From NCBI GenBank assembly GCA_002403155.1, contig DHHF01000011.1, forward strand, positions 1 to 64,000: a DNA stretch of 64,000 nt, written 5' to 3'. The first letter of the stretch is position 1, and the number at the start of each line of letters is the position of its first letter. Positions 24,696 through 32,643 of the stretch are shown here, piece after piece. The notes beneath the pieces were generated by a model that was not told where the DNA came from, searched no databases, and saw only the letters and a program-made list of their open reading frames with translations. The stretch comes from Sulfurovum sp. UBA4779. Lineage in GTDB: Bacteria > Campylobacterota > Campylobacteria > Campylobacterales > Sulfurovaceae. The position numbers and the translations under genes are program-made.

Positions 24696-26561
24696 TTACT
24701 CTTCGATATAATTTTTTAGTTTTCTGCCCACTTTGGGATGTTTGAGTTTTTTGATCGCTGAAGATTCGATCTGGCGTACACGTTCGCGCGTCACATTGAG
24801 CTCTTTGCCTATCTCTTCGAGTGTTCTGTCGCTTTCGTCTTCAAGCAATCCAAAGCGCATACGGATAACCGCTTTTTCTCTTTCGTTAAGCTGGTCAAGC
24901 ACATCATCTATTTGAGAATTCAGATCATCCTTGAGTACAACGTCGGTTGGGCTGAGTGTGGTTTTGTCCTCTATGAAATCTCCAAATCTTCCGTCATCCT
25001 CATCGCCCACCGGTGTTTCAAGGCTTACGGGCTCTTTGGTGATTTTGATGACATTCTTGACTTTGTCCACAGAAAGCCCCACTTCTTTAGCGATCGTGTC
25101 AAGATCGGGCTCTTTTCCTGTTTCTTGAAGATACTTTCGGATAATTTTATTGATACGGTTGATGGTTTCTATCATATGGATAGGGATACGGATCGTCCGA
25201 GCCTGGTCTGCGATGGCACGGCTGATTGCTTGGCGGATCCACCATGTTGCATAGGTGGAAAATTTGTACCCTTTTTCGTATTCGAATTTATCTACCGCTT
25301 TCATGAGCCCGATATTGCCTTCCTGGATAAGATCAAGAAAAGGAAGGCCGCGGTTTGTATAGCGTTTGGCGATAGAGACAACCAAGCGAAGGTTGGACTT
25401 TGCCATACGTGTTTTGGCTTTTTCGCTGATGGCTTTGCCTTGGCGGATTTGATTGAGAATTTCTTGCAGTTTTTCCTCGCTCAAATCAAACCCGCCTTTG
25501 CTTGCTTCTCTGGTTTCAAACAGTTTTTTGATCTCAACGTATGTGCTTACCATCGTGGTTTCCGGGACTGCATTGATAATATCGTCTTTATCCATATTGA
25601 CGATATTGCTTAAGATTTTTTGATGGTTTTTTCTGAGCGCATCGTTAAAAAGAGGAAGCTTATATTCAAGACGTTTGAGTTCTTTATCAAAACTGTCATC
25701 GGAGGTCAGTGCTGTTTCCATCGCCTTAACAAGCTCATTGATGAGTTTGCTTGTAGGGCCGAGATTGAGCAGTGCTGCTTTAAGCTGTTCTTTTTTAAAT
25801 GCCACCTTGAGACGTTCATGCAAAATAAGATCTTCATCCGTTTGCGTATCCAATACCTTTAAGAGCTCATCGCGTGATTTCATCCATTCTTTTTTGGCTT
25901 TTTCCAATTGCTTGAAGCTGTCAATTACCTGCTTGACTCTTTTGTCGTTTTTTGGCGAAGTTTCTTCTGCCTCTTCTGATGCCTCATCTTCGTCCTCTTC
26001 TGTATCCTCATCTTCATCAGAATCGCCTTTTTCGTCTTCAAAGCTCTTAAAGAGTTCTTTGACGCGTCTTTCTCGATTTAAAAGAGGTTCTTTGTAGTTT
26101 AAGATGTATTGGATGAGATAAGGCACTGAACAAATTGCATCGATGATGATCTCTTCACCTTCTTCTATGCGTATGCTCAAATCGATCTCTTCATCTTTTG
26201 TGAGCAGAGGAATTTTTCCCATTTCACGCAGATACATTCTTACGGGACTGTCAGATCGGCTCCATTCGAGAAGCTCTTTTTCTTTGTGGAGATCAAATTC
26301 GTCTTCGGCATCAGCCTGGGAAATTTTTTTTCTCTCTTCAATTTTCTTTTGTGCTTCTCTGGCAGTAATATATTTGGCATGTTCTGAAGCCGAAATAATT
26401 TCTACTTTTGCGTCGGCTGCAAGTTTTTGGATTTTTTTTGCTTGGGCCAGTGTAATTTGTTTGTTAAATTCTTTTGCAATGTTTTCAAGCGTGATAACAT
26501 CGCCTTTTTTCTTGGAACTAAATAATGCTTCTATGTTTTTCATACCGTCTTTTGTTGACAT
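24696..26561 (-). CDS. rpoD: RNA polymerase primary sigma factor
   Basis: Housekeeping sigma-70 factor. 621 residues. Region 1.1 lies at the N-terminus and an acidic non-conserved insert (Glu/Asp-rich) near residues 175-200. Region 2 includes Leu-Pro-Phe-Leu-Asp-Leu-Ile-Gln-Glu-Gly-Asn and Tyr-Ala-Thr-Trp-Trp-Ile-Arg-Gln-Ala near residues 395-425. Regions 3 and 4 end with the helix-turn-helix Val-Thr-Arg-Glu-Arg-Val-Arg-Gln-Ile-Glu near residue 595. A TATAAT box lies upstream at 26616-26621. Divergent from leuD. Confidence 0.97.
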   Translation of the reverse strand: MSTKDGMKNIEALFSSKKKGDVITLENIAKEFNKQITLAQAKKIQKLAADAKVEIISASEHAKYITAREAQKKIEERKKISQADAEDEFDLHKEKELLEWSRSDSPVRMYLREMGKIPLLTKDEEIDLSIRIEEGEEIIIDAICSVPYLIQYILNYKEPLLNRERRVKELFKSFEDEKGDSDEDEDTEEDEDEASEEAEETSPKNDKRVKQVIDSFKQLEKAKKEWMKSRDELLKVLDTQTDEDLILHERLKVAFKKEQLKAALLNLGPTSKLINELVKAMETALTSDDSFDKELKRLEYKLPLFNDALRKNHQKILSNIVNMDKDDIINAVPETTMVSTYVEIKKLFETREASKGGFDLSEEKLQEILNQIRQGKAISEKAKTRMAKSNLRLVVSIAKRYTNRGLPFLDLIQEGNIGLMKAVDKFEYEKGYKFSTYATWWIRQAISRAIADQARTIRIPIHMIETINRINKIIRKYLQETGKEPDLDTIAKEVGLSVDKVKNVIKITKEPVSLETPVGDEDDGRFGDFIEDKTTLSPTDVVLKDDLNSQIDDVLDQLNEREKAVIRMRFGLLEDESDRTLEEIGKELNVTRERVRQIESSAIKKLKHPKVGRKLKNYIEE

Positions 26562-26615
26562 GAGGGTCCTTGCTTGGATGGAGTTGTTTTTGAGACTAAG
26601 AATAATTTAAGGTGG

Positions 26616-26621
26616 ATTATA
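26616..26621 (-). promoter_or_regulatory. -10 box before rpoD
   Basis: TATAAT on the minus strand 55 bases before the rpoD ATG. The flanks are T/A-rich, without a well-placed -35 box. Confidence 0.55.
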
Positions 26622-26674
26622 CCCAAATTTTATTAAAAAAGTAAGTCAAATTTGATAAATTTTATTTTTTCGGC

Positions 26675-26680
26675 TATAAT
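26675..26680 (+). promoter_or_regulatory. -10 box before leuD
   Basis: TATAAT, divergent to the rpoD box, implying a leuD leader of about 157 nt. The 277-base gap (26562-26838) holds these two promoters. I see no Leu-rich leader peptide or clear attenuator in it. Confidence 0.5.
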
Positions 26681-26838
26681 CGCAAAAATTTTTACTCTTT
26701 TGAGTGCAAAACGCAGAGTTTTTGTCTTTATCATAAATACGGGGATGAAGCTTTGGCATTTTGCAAACAGGTTTAAGGCCTTGTTCTTAACGAAAGAGAA
26801 AATAGAATGCTCCCAAAATCAAACAAAAAGGAATAGTT

Positions 26839-27333
26839 TTGCAAGGTAGAGTTTGGAAATTTGGCGATAATATTGATACGGATCTGATCATTGCGGCAAG
26901 ATATCTCAATACAAGCGAGCCAAGTGCATTGGCAAAACATGTAATGGAAGATGCAGATCCGGAATTTGTTTCCAAAATGAAAGAAGGGGACATGATCGTT
27001 GCGGGCGAAAATTTTGGCTGCGGCTCAAGTCGCGAACATGCGCCCATAGCGCTTAAAGCAGCAGGGGTAAGTGCCGTGATTGCACCGACATTTGCACGTA
27101 TTTTTTATAGAAATGCATTCAATATGGGGCTGCCTATATTTGAACTCAAAGAAGCAGGCGAGATTAACGAAGGAGATGTTGTAAGGATCGATATGAATGC
27201 AGGTGAAATCATCAACGTCACCCAAGCAAAAACATACAAATTTTCTTCGATCCCTGATTTTATGCAGGAACTTGTGAATGCGGGCGGATTGATAGAATTT
27301 GCAAAAAAAGAGATTAAAAAAGCAAAGGCTTAG
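26839..27333 (+). CDS. leuD: 3-isopropylmalate dehydratase small subunit
   Basis: With LeuC it isomerises 2- to 3-isopropylmalate in leucine synthesis. 164 residues, the short archaeal/Campylobacterota-like form. It begins Gly-Arg-Val-Trp-Lys-Phe-Gly-Asp-Asn-Ile-Asp-Thr-Asp, and has Phe-Gly-Cys-Gly-Ser-Ser-Arg-Glu-His-Ala near residue 56, the substrate-binding loop. The TTG start is preceded by AAAAAGGA at good spacing. leuB follows after 3 bases. leuC is not in the window, so the large subunit must be encoded elsewhere. Confidence 0.94.
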   Translation: MQGRVWKFGDNIDTDLIIAARYLNTSEPSALAKHVMEDADPEFVSKMKEGDMIVAGENFGCGSSREHAPIALKAAGVSAVIAPTFARIFYRNAFNMGLPIFELKEAGEINEGDVVRIDMNAGEIINVTQAKTYKFSSIPDFMQELVNAGGLIEFAKKEIKKAKA

Positions 27334-27336
27334 CGA

Positions 27337-28404
27337 ATGAAAAGTTATAAAATAGGTATTATTAAAGGTGACGGCATAGGTCCTGAAATCATAGATGAAG
27401 CAATCAAAGTGCTTGATGCCGTGTCGGTTTCACAGGGATTTAACCTTAAATATGAAGAGATGCTGTTAGGCGGCGCGGCGATAGATGCGACAGGCGTGCC
27501 GCTTCCGGATGAAACCATTCAGGGAGTTAAAAAATGTGACGCTGTGCTTTTTGGCGCGATCGGCGGCCCAAAATGGGACAAGCTTGAAAGACATTTGCGT
27601 CCGGAAACAGGCCTTTTGGCGCTTCGCAAAGAGATGGGAACATTTGCAAATCTTCGTCCTGCAATCGTTTATGATGAGCTGGTCAATGCTTCAAGTTTAA
27701 AACCTTCTGTGATCAAGGGTGTAGATATTATGGTCGTACGCGAACTGACCGGAGGCATCTATTTTGGCCAGCCAAGAGAAATCCATGAAAATGAAGCATT
27801 TAATACAATGCGATATACAAGAGAAGAGGTAAAACGCATCGCGGTTGTAGCCTTTGATATCGCGATGAAACGCCGCAAGCGTATCTGTTCAGTGGATAAA
27901 GCCAATGTACTTGAGGTAAGCCAATTTTGGAGAGAGATCGTCGAAGAGGTAGCTAAAGACTATCCTGAAGTGGAGCTTTCCCATATGTATGTTGACAATG
28001 CCGCGATGCAGCTGATCCGTGATCCTAAGCAGTTTGATGTGATTTTAACAGGCAATATCTTTGGCGATATCCTTTCGGACGCAGCGAGTATGCTCAGCGG
28101 TTCCATCGGCCTTTTGCCTAGCGCAAGTATCGGTAAGGGCGTGGGGCTTTTTGAGCCGATCCACGGTTCAGCGCCGGACATTGCCGGACAGGGGATTGCC
28201 AATCCGCTTGCAACGATCTCTAGTGCCAGCATGATGCTTCGATATGCGCTTGATGAAAATAAAGCTGCCGATAAAATAGACGAAGCGATCAAAAAAGCAT
28301 TGAGCGAGGGATACAGAACCGCCGATATCGGGGATTATGATGCCAAAGAGATCTGCACATGCAGTGAAATGGGCGATATTATCGCTGATTATGCTTCAAA
28401 ATAA
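27337..28404 (+). CDS. leuB: 3-isopropylmalate dehydrogenase
   Basis: NAD-dependent oxidation and decarboxylation of 3-isopropylmalate, third step of leucine synthesis. 355 residues. Gly-Asp-Gly-Ile-Gly-Pro-Glu at residues 11-17, Arg-Glu-Leu-Thr-Gly-Gly-Ile-Tyr-Phe-Gly near residue 132, and Asn-Ile-Phe-Gly-Asp-Ile-Leu-Ser-Asp near 240 are the family signatures. Glu-Pro-Ile-His-Gly-Ser-Ala-Pro-Asp-Ile-Ala-Gly near 270 binds NAD. It forms an operon with leuD. Confidence 0.96.
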   Translation: MKSYKIGIIKGDGIGPEIIDEAIKVLDAVSVSQGFNLKYEEMLLGGAAIDATGVPLPDETIQGVKKCDAVLFGAIGGPKWDKLERHLRPETGLLALRKEMGTFANLRPAIVYDELVNASSLKPSVIKGVDIMVVRELTGGIYFGQPREIHENEAFNTMRYTREEVKRIAVVAFDIAMKRRKRICSVDKANVLEVSQFWREIVEEVAKDYPEVELSHMYVDNAAMQLIRDPKQFDVILTGNIFGDILSDAASMLSGSIGLLPSASIGKGVGLFEPIHGSAPDIAGQGIANPLATISSASMMLRYALDENKAADKIDEAIKKALSEGYRTADIGDYDAKEICTCSEMGDIIADYASK

Positions 28405-28539
28405 AACCTTTGCTCAAGCAGATCCTGTACGGTTCTATTTAAACAAAGAAGAATCTATAGCGTTTTTTCTTTAAGGATCCGCGTTGGCAGCAAAAATCTT
28501 ATATGGCTGCAGCCGGAAAAACAAAAAAGGAGGGCATTG

Positions 28540-29697
28540 ATGTCTGCTGCGATGTCCTTTTCAGATTTTTTCTCTCAAACCCCTCCTGATACGGTTCGAT
28601 ACATCCAAACAGTTGTTGATTATCTGACAAATCACTGCCATGCCAAATGTTATATTGTCGGCGGCGCCGTACGCGACAGGCTGTTAGGACGTCGTTGTCA
28701 AGACTATGATATTGAATGTTTTGATATCTCCGTTGATGCGTTTGAAAAAGCGATGATGCATTTGGGGGCGGAGGGGGTCGGCAAAAGTTTTTTTGTCTAC
28801 AAGTTTCATCATCTGGATATCTCCTTGCCTAGAAAAGAGACCAAAGTGGACAAAGGCCATAAAGGCTTTCGCGTGATGCTGGCAGGCAGCGAAAAAGAAG
28901 CATCGAAGCGAAGAGATTTTACGATCAATGCGTTGATGTATGATATAAAAAAAGAACAAATTCTTGATTTTTGGAACGGTTTGGCGGATTTGCGCCAAAA
29001 GCTGCTTCGGGTTGTTGACGAAAAGAGTTTTGCCGAAGACAGCTTAAGGGTGCTGCGTGCCATGCAGTTTGCAGCGCGTTTAGGTTTTAAGGTAGAAAAA
29101 ACCAGCTGCAGGCTGTGCCAAAACATTTCTTTGGACGATCTTCCCAAAGAGCGTATCTTTTTGGAATTTGAAAAAATGTTTAAAGGGGCTCATTTGCATT
29201 ATGGGCTTTATTATCTTTATGCATTGGGGATAGCAAAAAAACTTTTTAATGAAACGTTAGACAGAAAAACTTTTATCGCGTGGAGCAAAGAACTTCAAAG
29301 GGCGCAGCCGTATTTTCAAGATGCTTTGCGGCCCTACTATTTTCTTTTTATTGCCAGAAGCTATTTAAAAACCGATATAGGCAAGATGCTGGAACTGATA
29401 GGTGCGCCAAAACATTATCATAGGCAGATAAGCCGAAAGCCTCTTTTGCCCTCTAAAGCAGACGTGAAATTTATCTTGCATACGGCATTGAAAGACGGGA
29501 TTATCAATTATCCGGGCAATTATAACCCCTGCATTATTTCTTTGGCTAAAAAACTGAAGGTATGGAAAAAGCCTTTTAGTCCCAAAATAACGGCAAATAT
29601 GTTGCTAGAAGAAGGTTTTAGCGGCAAGGAACTCGGAGAAGAGTTGGCGAAGCGGATAGAAAGGGAGATTGCTTTTTATGCCAAAAAGGGGATATAA
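28540..29697 (+). CDS. CCA-adding tRNA nucleotidyltransferase / poly(A) polymerase family
   Basis: 385 residues of the class II nucleotidyltransferase family that adds or repairs the tRNA CCA end. Val-Gly-Gly-Ala-Val-Arg-Asp near residue 37 and the metal-binding Asp-Tyr-Asp near 51 form the active site. Arg-Arg-Asp-Phe-Thr-Ile-Asn-Ala near residue 127 and Glu-Asp-Ser-Leu-Arg-Val-Leu-Arg-Ala near 165 select the nucleotide. AAGGAGGG ends six bases before the ATG at 28540. The family includes separate CC- and A-adding forms and I cannot tell which this is. Confidence 0.87.
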   Translation: MSAAMSFSDFFSQTPPDTVRYIQTVVDYLTNHCHAKCYIVGGAVRDRLLGRRCQDYDIECFDISVDAFEKAMMHLGAEGVGKSFFVYKFHHLDISLPRKETKVDKGHKGFRVMLAGSEKEASKRRDFTINALMYDIKKEQILDFWNGLADLRQKLLRVVDEKSFAEDSLRVLRAMQFAARLGFKVEKTSCRLCQNISLDDLPKERIFLEFEKMFKGAHLHYGLYYLYALGIAKKLFNETLDRKTFIAWSKELQRAQPYFQDALRPYYFLFIARSYLKTDIGKMLELIGAPKHYHRQISRKPLLPSKADVKFILHTALKDGIINYPGNYNPCIISLAKKLKVWKKPFSPKITANMLLEEGFSGKELGEELAKRIEREIAFYAKKGI

Positions 29698-29742
29698 TTT
29701 TTCAAGAGTATTGAAGCTTTAAAAATAAAAAAGAGTTGAAAA

Positions 29743-30300
29743 ATGGATAAAAAAATATTGCTGGACATTGCTTTAGAGGCAATCAAAGAAGAGTTTTCAG
29801 ATCGAAAAAAACGCATCGATAAAGACAAATGGATCGTGCAGTATCCTTGGCTAAAGGAGCGGGGTGCGGTTTTTGTCACGCTGAATGAAAATCAAAGGCT
29901 CAGGGGATGTATCGGTTCTATCGCTGCCAATCGCCCCTTGATTGACGATGTGATCTCCAATGCCAAGGCTGCGGCATTTGGGGATCCTAGATTTTTGCCT
30001 TTGCGTGCAAATGAGCTTGATAAAATCGAGATAGAGATCTCTATTCTTACTGTTCCTAAAGAGGTGTTGTATGCCGATAAAGAATCTTTGCGCCAAATGA
30101 TTCGGCCGGGAATAGACGGCATTATTTTAAAGCAAGGAAATTATCAGGCAACCTATCTGCCTTCGGTATGGGAACAGCTGCCCCGTTTTGATGATTTTTT
30201 TGCTTCGCTTTGCCAAAAAGCAGGTTTGTTTGGGGATTGTCTTGACGGGCATCCTGACATTTACCGTTATCAAGCCGAAAAGATCACAAAAAATCTCTAA
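29743..30300 (+). CDS. AMMECR1 domain protein
   Basis: 185 residues. The core Arg-Leu-Arg-Gly-Cys-Ile-Gly-Ser at about 52-59 and Ala-Ala-Phe-Gly-Asp-Pro-Arg-Phe near 80 are the AMMECR1 signature (LRGCIG and DPRF). Members usually occur with a MEMO protein and a radical SAM enzyme in the AmmeMemoRadiSam system. Neither partner is next to it here; neighbours are a CCA-adding enzyme and a patatin. The biochemical role of the family is not settled. Confidence 0.87.
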   Translation: MDKKILLDIALEAIKEEFSDRKKRIDKDKWIVQYPWLKERGAVFVTLNENQRLRGCIGSIAANRPLIDDVISNAKAAAFGDPRFLPLRANELDKIEIEISILTVPKEVLYADKESLRQMIRPGIDGIILKQGNYQATYLPSVWEQLPRFDDFFASLCQKAGLFGDCLDGHPDIYRYQAEKITKNL

Positions 30301-30319
30301 TGCAATAAAGGATATAAAA

Positions 30320-31072
30320 ATGCAGATCGCGCTTAGTTTGAGCGGAGGCGGCCTTAGGGCAGCAGCACAAGTAGGTGCCTTAAAATTTTTAGAAGAAGAA
30401 GGAGTGAAGATTCGTGCAGTGGCGGGGAGCAGTGCAGGCGCAATGTTGGCAGTGATGATTGCCTCCGGAAAGGATGCTGAGCAAATTTATGCCTTTTTAA
30501 AAAAAATTGTCAACAAGGATCTTTTTAGGCTAAGCAAAAAACCGGGACTTTTTTCTTTGAAAAATCTTGAAAAAAAGCTCTCTGAAGAGCTGGGCATGGA
30601 ACGTTATGACCAAATGTCCATCCCGCTTTATGCCTGTGTTACGGATATCAATACGGGGGAAAGCCATTATCTAAATTTTGGACATCCCATCACAAACGTG
30701 ATCGCCTCCGCGTCGCTTACTCCGATATTTGAAGCCAAAGAAGTCGAAGGAAAATGGTACGCAGACGGCGGTTTTAGCGACAATCTGCCGGTTAAACCTC
30801 TCAAAGCATTAGGATATAAAGTGTTAGCCATCGATGTCAATCCTATCGTAGGCAGTACCCCCAGAAACTTTAAATCATTGCTTGTGCGCTCTTTGCTCAT
30901 CATGCTGCAAGCCAATGTCAAACCTTCAAAAGAAATGGCAGATGCTTATCTTGATATTAAAGGTGTGGCACGGATGCATCTGTTTGATTTTAAAAAGATT
31001 GACACTGCCTATGAAGCGGGGTATCGCGAGATCAAAGCCCGATGGAGTGACCTTAGAGAAAAATTGGTATAA
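30320..31072 (+). CDS. Patatin-like phospholipase (RssA-like)
   Basis: 250 residues. The oxyanion loop Gly-Gly-Gly-Leu-Arg-Ala near residue 9, the nucleophile elbow Gly-Ser-Ser-Ala-Gly-Ala near residue 38 and the catalytic Asp in Asp-Gly-Gly near residue 150 are all in place, so an active Ser-Asp dyad hydrolase is expected. No signal peptide from the ATG at 30320, which has AAAGGA before it, so probably cytoplasmic or membrane-associated. The frame is open further upstream inside the AMMECR1 gene, but that part is unlike patatins. Lipid substrate unknown. Confidence 0.87.
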   Translation: MQIALSLSGGGLRAAAQVGALKFLEEEGVKIRAVAGSSAGAMLAVMIASGKDAEQIYAFLKKIVNKDLFRLSKKPGLFSLKNLEKKLSEELGMERYDQMSIPLYACVTDINTGESHYLNFGHPITNVIASASLTPIFEAKEVEGKWYADGGFSDNLPVKPLKALGYKVLAIDVNPIVGSTPRNFKSLLVRSLLIMLQANVKPSKEMADAYLDIKGVARMHLFDFKKIDTAYEAGYREIKARWSDLREKLV

Positions 31073-31073
31073 T
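31068..31073 (+). promoter_or_regulatory. -10 box before purU
   Basis: TATAAT overlaps the stop codon of the patatin gene and lies 28 bases before the purU ATG. Confidence 0.5.
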
Positions 31074-31101
31074 GCCGCAATTTTAAATACGAGAGTTCAG
31101 A

Positions 31102-31938
31102 ATGGAAAAAAAAGCCAGGGTTCTAATCGATTGCCGTGATGAAAAAGGGCTGGTTTACAAGATAAGCAAAGTCTTTTATGATCGAAATCTCAATATCGAC
31201 AATAACCAAGAATTCGTCGACAAAGAGATAGAAAAATTTTTTATGCGTTCGGTGGTAAGCGGGATGTTTGATGCGCAAGAGTTGAACGCGGCGTTAAAAG
31301 AGGTTATCCCTGAAGATGCACACGTAAGGGTGATAGAACCTAAACCAAAAAAAATCATACTGATGGTTACCAAAGAGTCCCATGCGTTGGGGGATATCCT
31401 TATTAAATATGCAGACGGGGAGCTGGATGCGGAAATAGAGTGCGTGATTTCAAACTATGACATTCTTGAAGAATTGGTAAGAAGGTTCGATATCCCTTTT
31501 TTTCATGTGCCTGCAGAGGGGCTTGAAAGAGAAGAACATGAAAAACGTGTGATGAAGCTTGTGAGTGAATTTGAATTTGACTATATCGTCCTTGCAAAAT
31601 ATATGAGAATCTTAACGCCTTTGTTTGTAGAGGCATATAAACAAAAAATTATCAACATCCACCACTCTTTTTTGCCTGCATTTATCGGTGCCAATCCTTA
31701 TAAACAGGCATTTGAAAGAGGCGTAAAGATCATTGGTGCAACGGCGCATTACGTGACAAACGATCTGGACGAAGGCCCCATTATCGCCCAAGACGTGATT
31801 GCCGTAAGCCACCGGTTTGAATGGAGAGATATGCAGCGTGCAGGACGGGATGTGGAAAAAATTGTTCTTTCGCGTGCTCTTTCTTTGGTCTTAAGCGACA
31901 GAGTGTTTGTCAACGGCAATAAAACGGTGGTTTTTTAA
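31102..31938 (+). CDS. purU: Formyltetrahydrofolate deformylase
   Basis: Hydrolyses 10-formyl-tetrahydrofolate to formate and tetrahydrofolate, balancing one-carbon pools. 278 residues. An N-terminal ACT domain (about 5-75) is followed by a formyltransferase-fold domain. Ala-Lys-Tyr-Met-Arg-Ile-Leu, Asn-Ile-His-His-Ser-Phe-Leu-Pro-Ala-Phe near residue 187 and Gly-Ala-Thr-Ala-His-Tyr-Val near 212, ending in Asp-Glu-Gly-Pro-Ile-Ile, are diagnostic. The stop is directly followed by the ATG of trmL. Confidence 0.95.
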   Translation: MEKKARVLIDCRDEKGLVYKISKVFYDRNLNIDNNQEFVDKEIEKFFMRSVVSGMFDAQELNAALKEVIPEDAHVRVIEPKPKKIILMVTKESHALGDILIKYADGELDAEIECVISNYDILEELVRRFDIPFFHVPAEGLEREEHEKRVMKLVSEFEFDYIVLAKYMRILTPLFVEAYKQKIINIHHSFLPAFIGANPYKQAFERGVKIIGATAHYVTNDLDEGPIIAQDVIAVSHRFEWRDMQRAGRDVEKIVLSRALSLVLSDRVFVNGNKTVVF

Positions 31939-32433
31939 ATGTTCAATATTGTCCTTGTAGAACCCCAAATCCCTCCCAATACAGGGACGATAGGCCGGCT
32001 TTGTGTCAATCTGGGTGCAACGCTGCATTTGGTAAAACCTCTTGGTTTTGATATTGATGATAAGGCGGTCAAAAGAGCAGGGTTGGACTATTGGGATAAA
32101 TTGGATCTGGTGGTATGGGAGTCTTTTGCTGACTTTCTTGCCGCGCACCCGGTGGATAAACATACGCATTTGGCCACAACCAAAACAGACAATCTTTATT
32201 TTAATGCAACATACAAAAAGGGAGATTTTCTTCTTTTTGGATCCGAAACCAAAGGAATCGAAGAAAAGGTATTGCTCGAAAACCCCAAGCAGTGTATTAC
32301 CATTCCCATGGGAGGCGCAGGAAGAAGTTTGAATCTTGGCATCAGTGTAGGGATCGTCACCTATGAAGCCTTGCGTCAAAACTATGAAGGTTTCGAAAAG
32401 ATCACTATTGCGAACAGCTTAAAGGAGAAATGA
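31939..32433 (+). CDS. trmL: tRNA (cytidine/uridine-34-2'-O)-methyltransferase
   Basis: SPOUT-family enzyme methylating the ribose of the tRNA wobble base 34. 164 residues, matching TrmL. Pro-Gln-Ile-Pro-Pro-Asn-Thr-Gly-Thr-Ile near residue 9, Phe-Gly-Ser-Glu-Thr-Lys-Gly near 97, and the knot region Ile-Pro-Met-Gly-Gly-Ala-Gly-Arg-Ser-Leu-Asn-Leu near 125. Adjacent to purU with no gap and overlapping the next small gene by one base. Confidence 0.93.
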   Translation: MFNIVLVEPQIPPNTGTIGRLCVNLGATLHLVKPLGFDIDDKAVKRAGLDYWDKLDLVVWESFADFLAAHPVDKHTHLATTKTDNLYFNATYKKGDFLLFGSETKGIEEKVLLENPKQCITIPMGGAGRSLNLGISVGIVTYEALRQNYEGFEKITIANSLKEK

Positions 32434-32579
32434 TGTCGTTTGGAGATATAGTGTACATCGTTGCAATCATTGTTTTTGTATTTATTACGTTTGGTATCGT
32501 GAAAAACTACTATAAAAGCAAATTTGATGACGAGGGAAGAAGAATAGACATGTCGGATGATACCAAAGAGAAAGATTAA
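32433..32579 (+). CDS. Small single-span membrane protein
   Basis: A 48-codon gene, starting at an ATG that overlaps the trmL stop by one base and preceded by AAAGGAG. Residues about 6-24 form one hydrophobic helix (Val-Tyr-Ile-Val-Ala-Ile-Ile-Val-Phe-Val), followed by a charged tail with Asp/Lys/Arg. The strong ribosome-binding site and tight coupling to trmL support real translation. I do not recognise a family. Confidence 0.68.
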   Translation: MSFGDIVYIVAIIVFVFITFGIVKNYYKSKFDDEGRRIDMSDDTKEKD

Positions 32580-32643
32580 CCCCCTCTTTACTAACTCTTA
32601 GATAAAATAATGCCTATTTAAACTTTCATTAGGATTGTCCAAA

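Noticed and set aside
24912..25613. 233-codon plus-strand frame opposite rpoD
   Set aside because: Lies fully antisense to the conserved sigma factor, and its Cys/Phe-rich composition is typical of a complementary-strand shadow.
26745..26849. Short frame upstream of leuD as a possible leucine leader peptide
   Set aside because: No run of Leu codons and no terminator/antiterminator pair could be seen; it overlaps the leuD ribosome-binding site.
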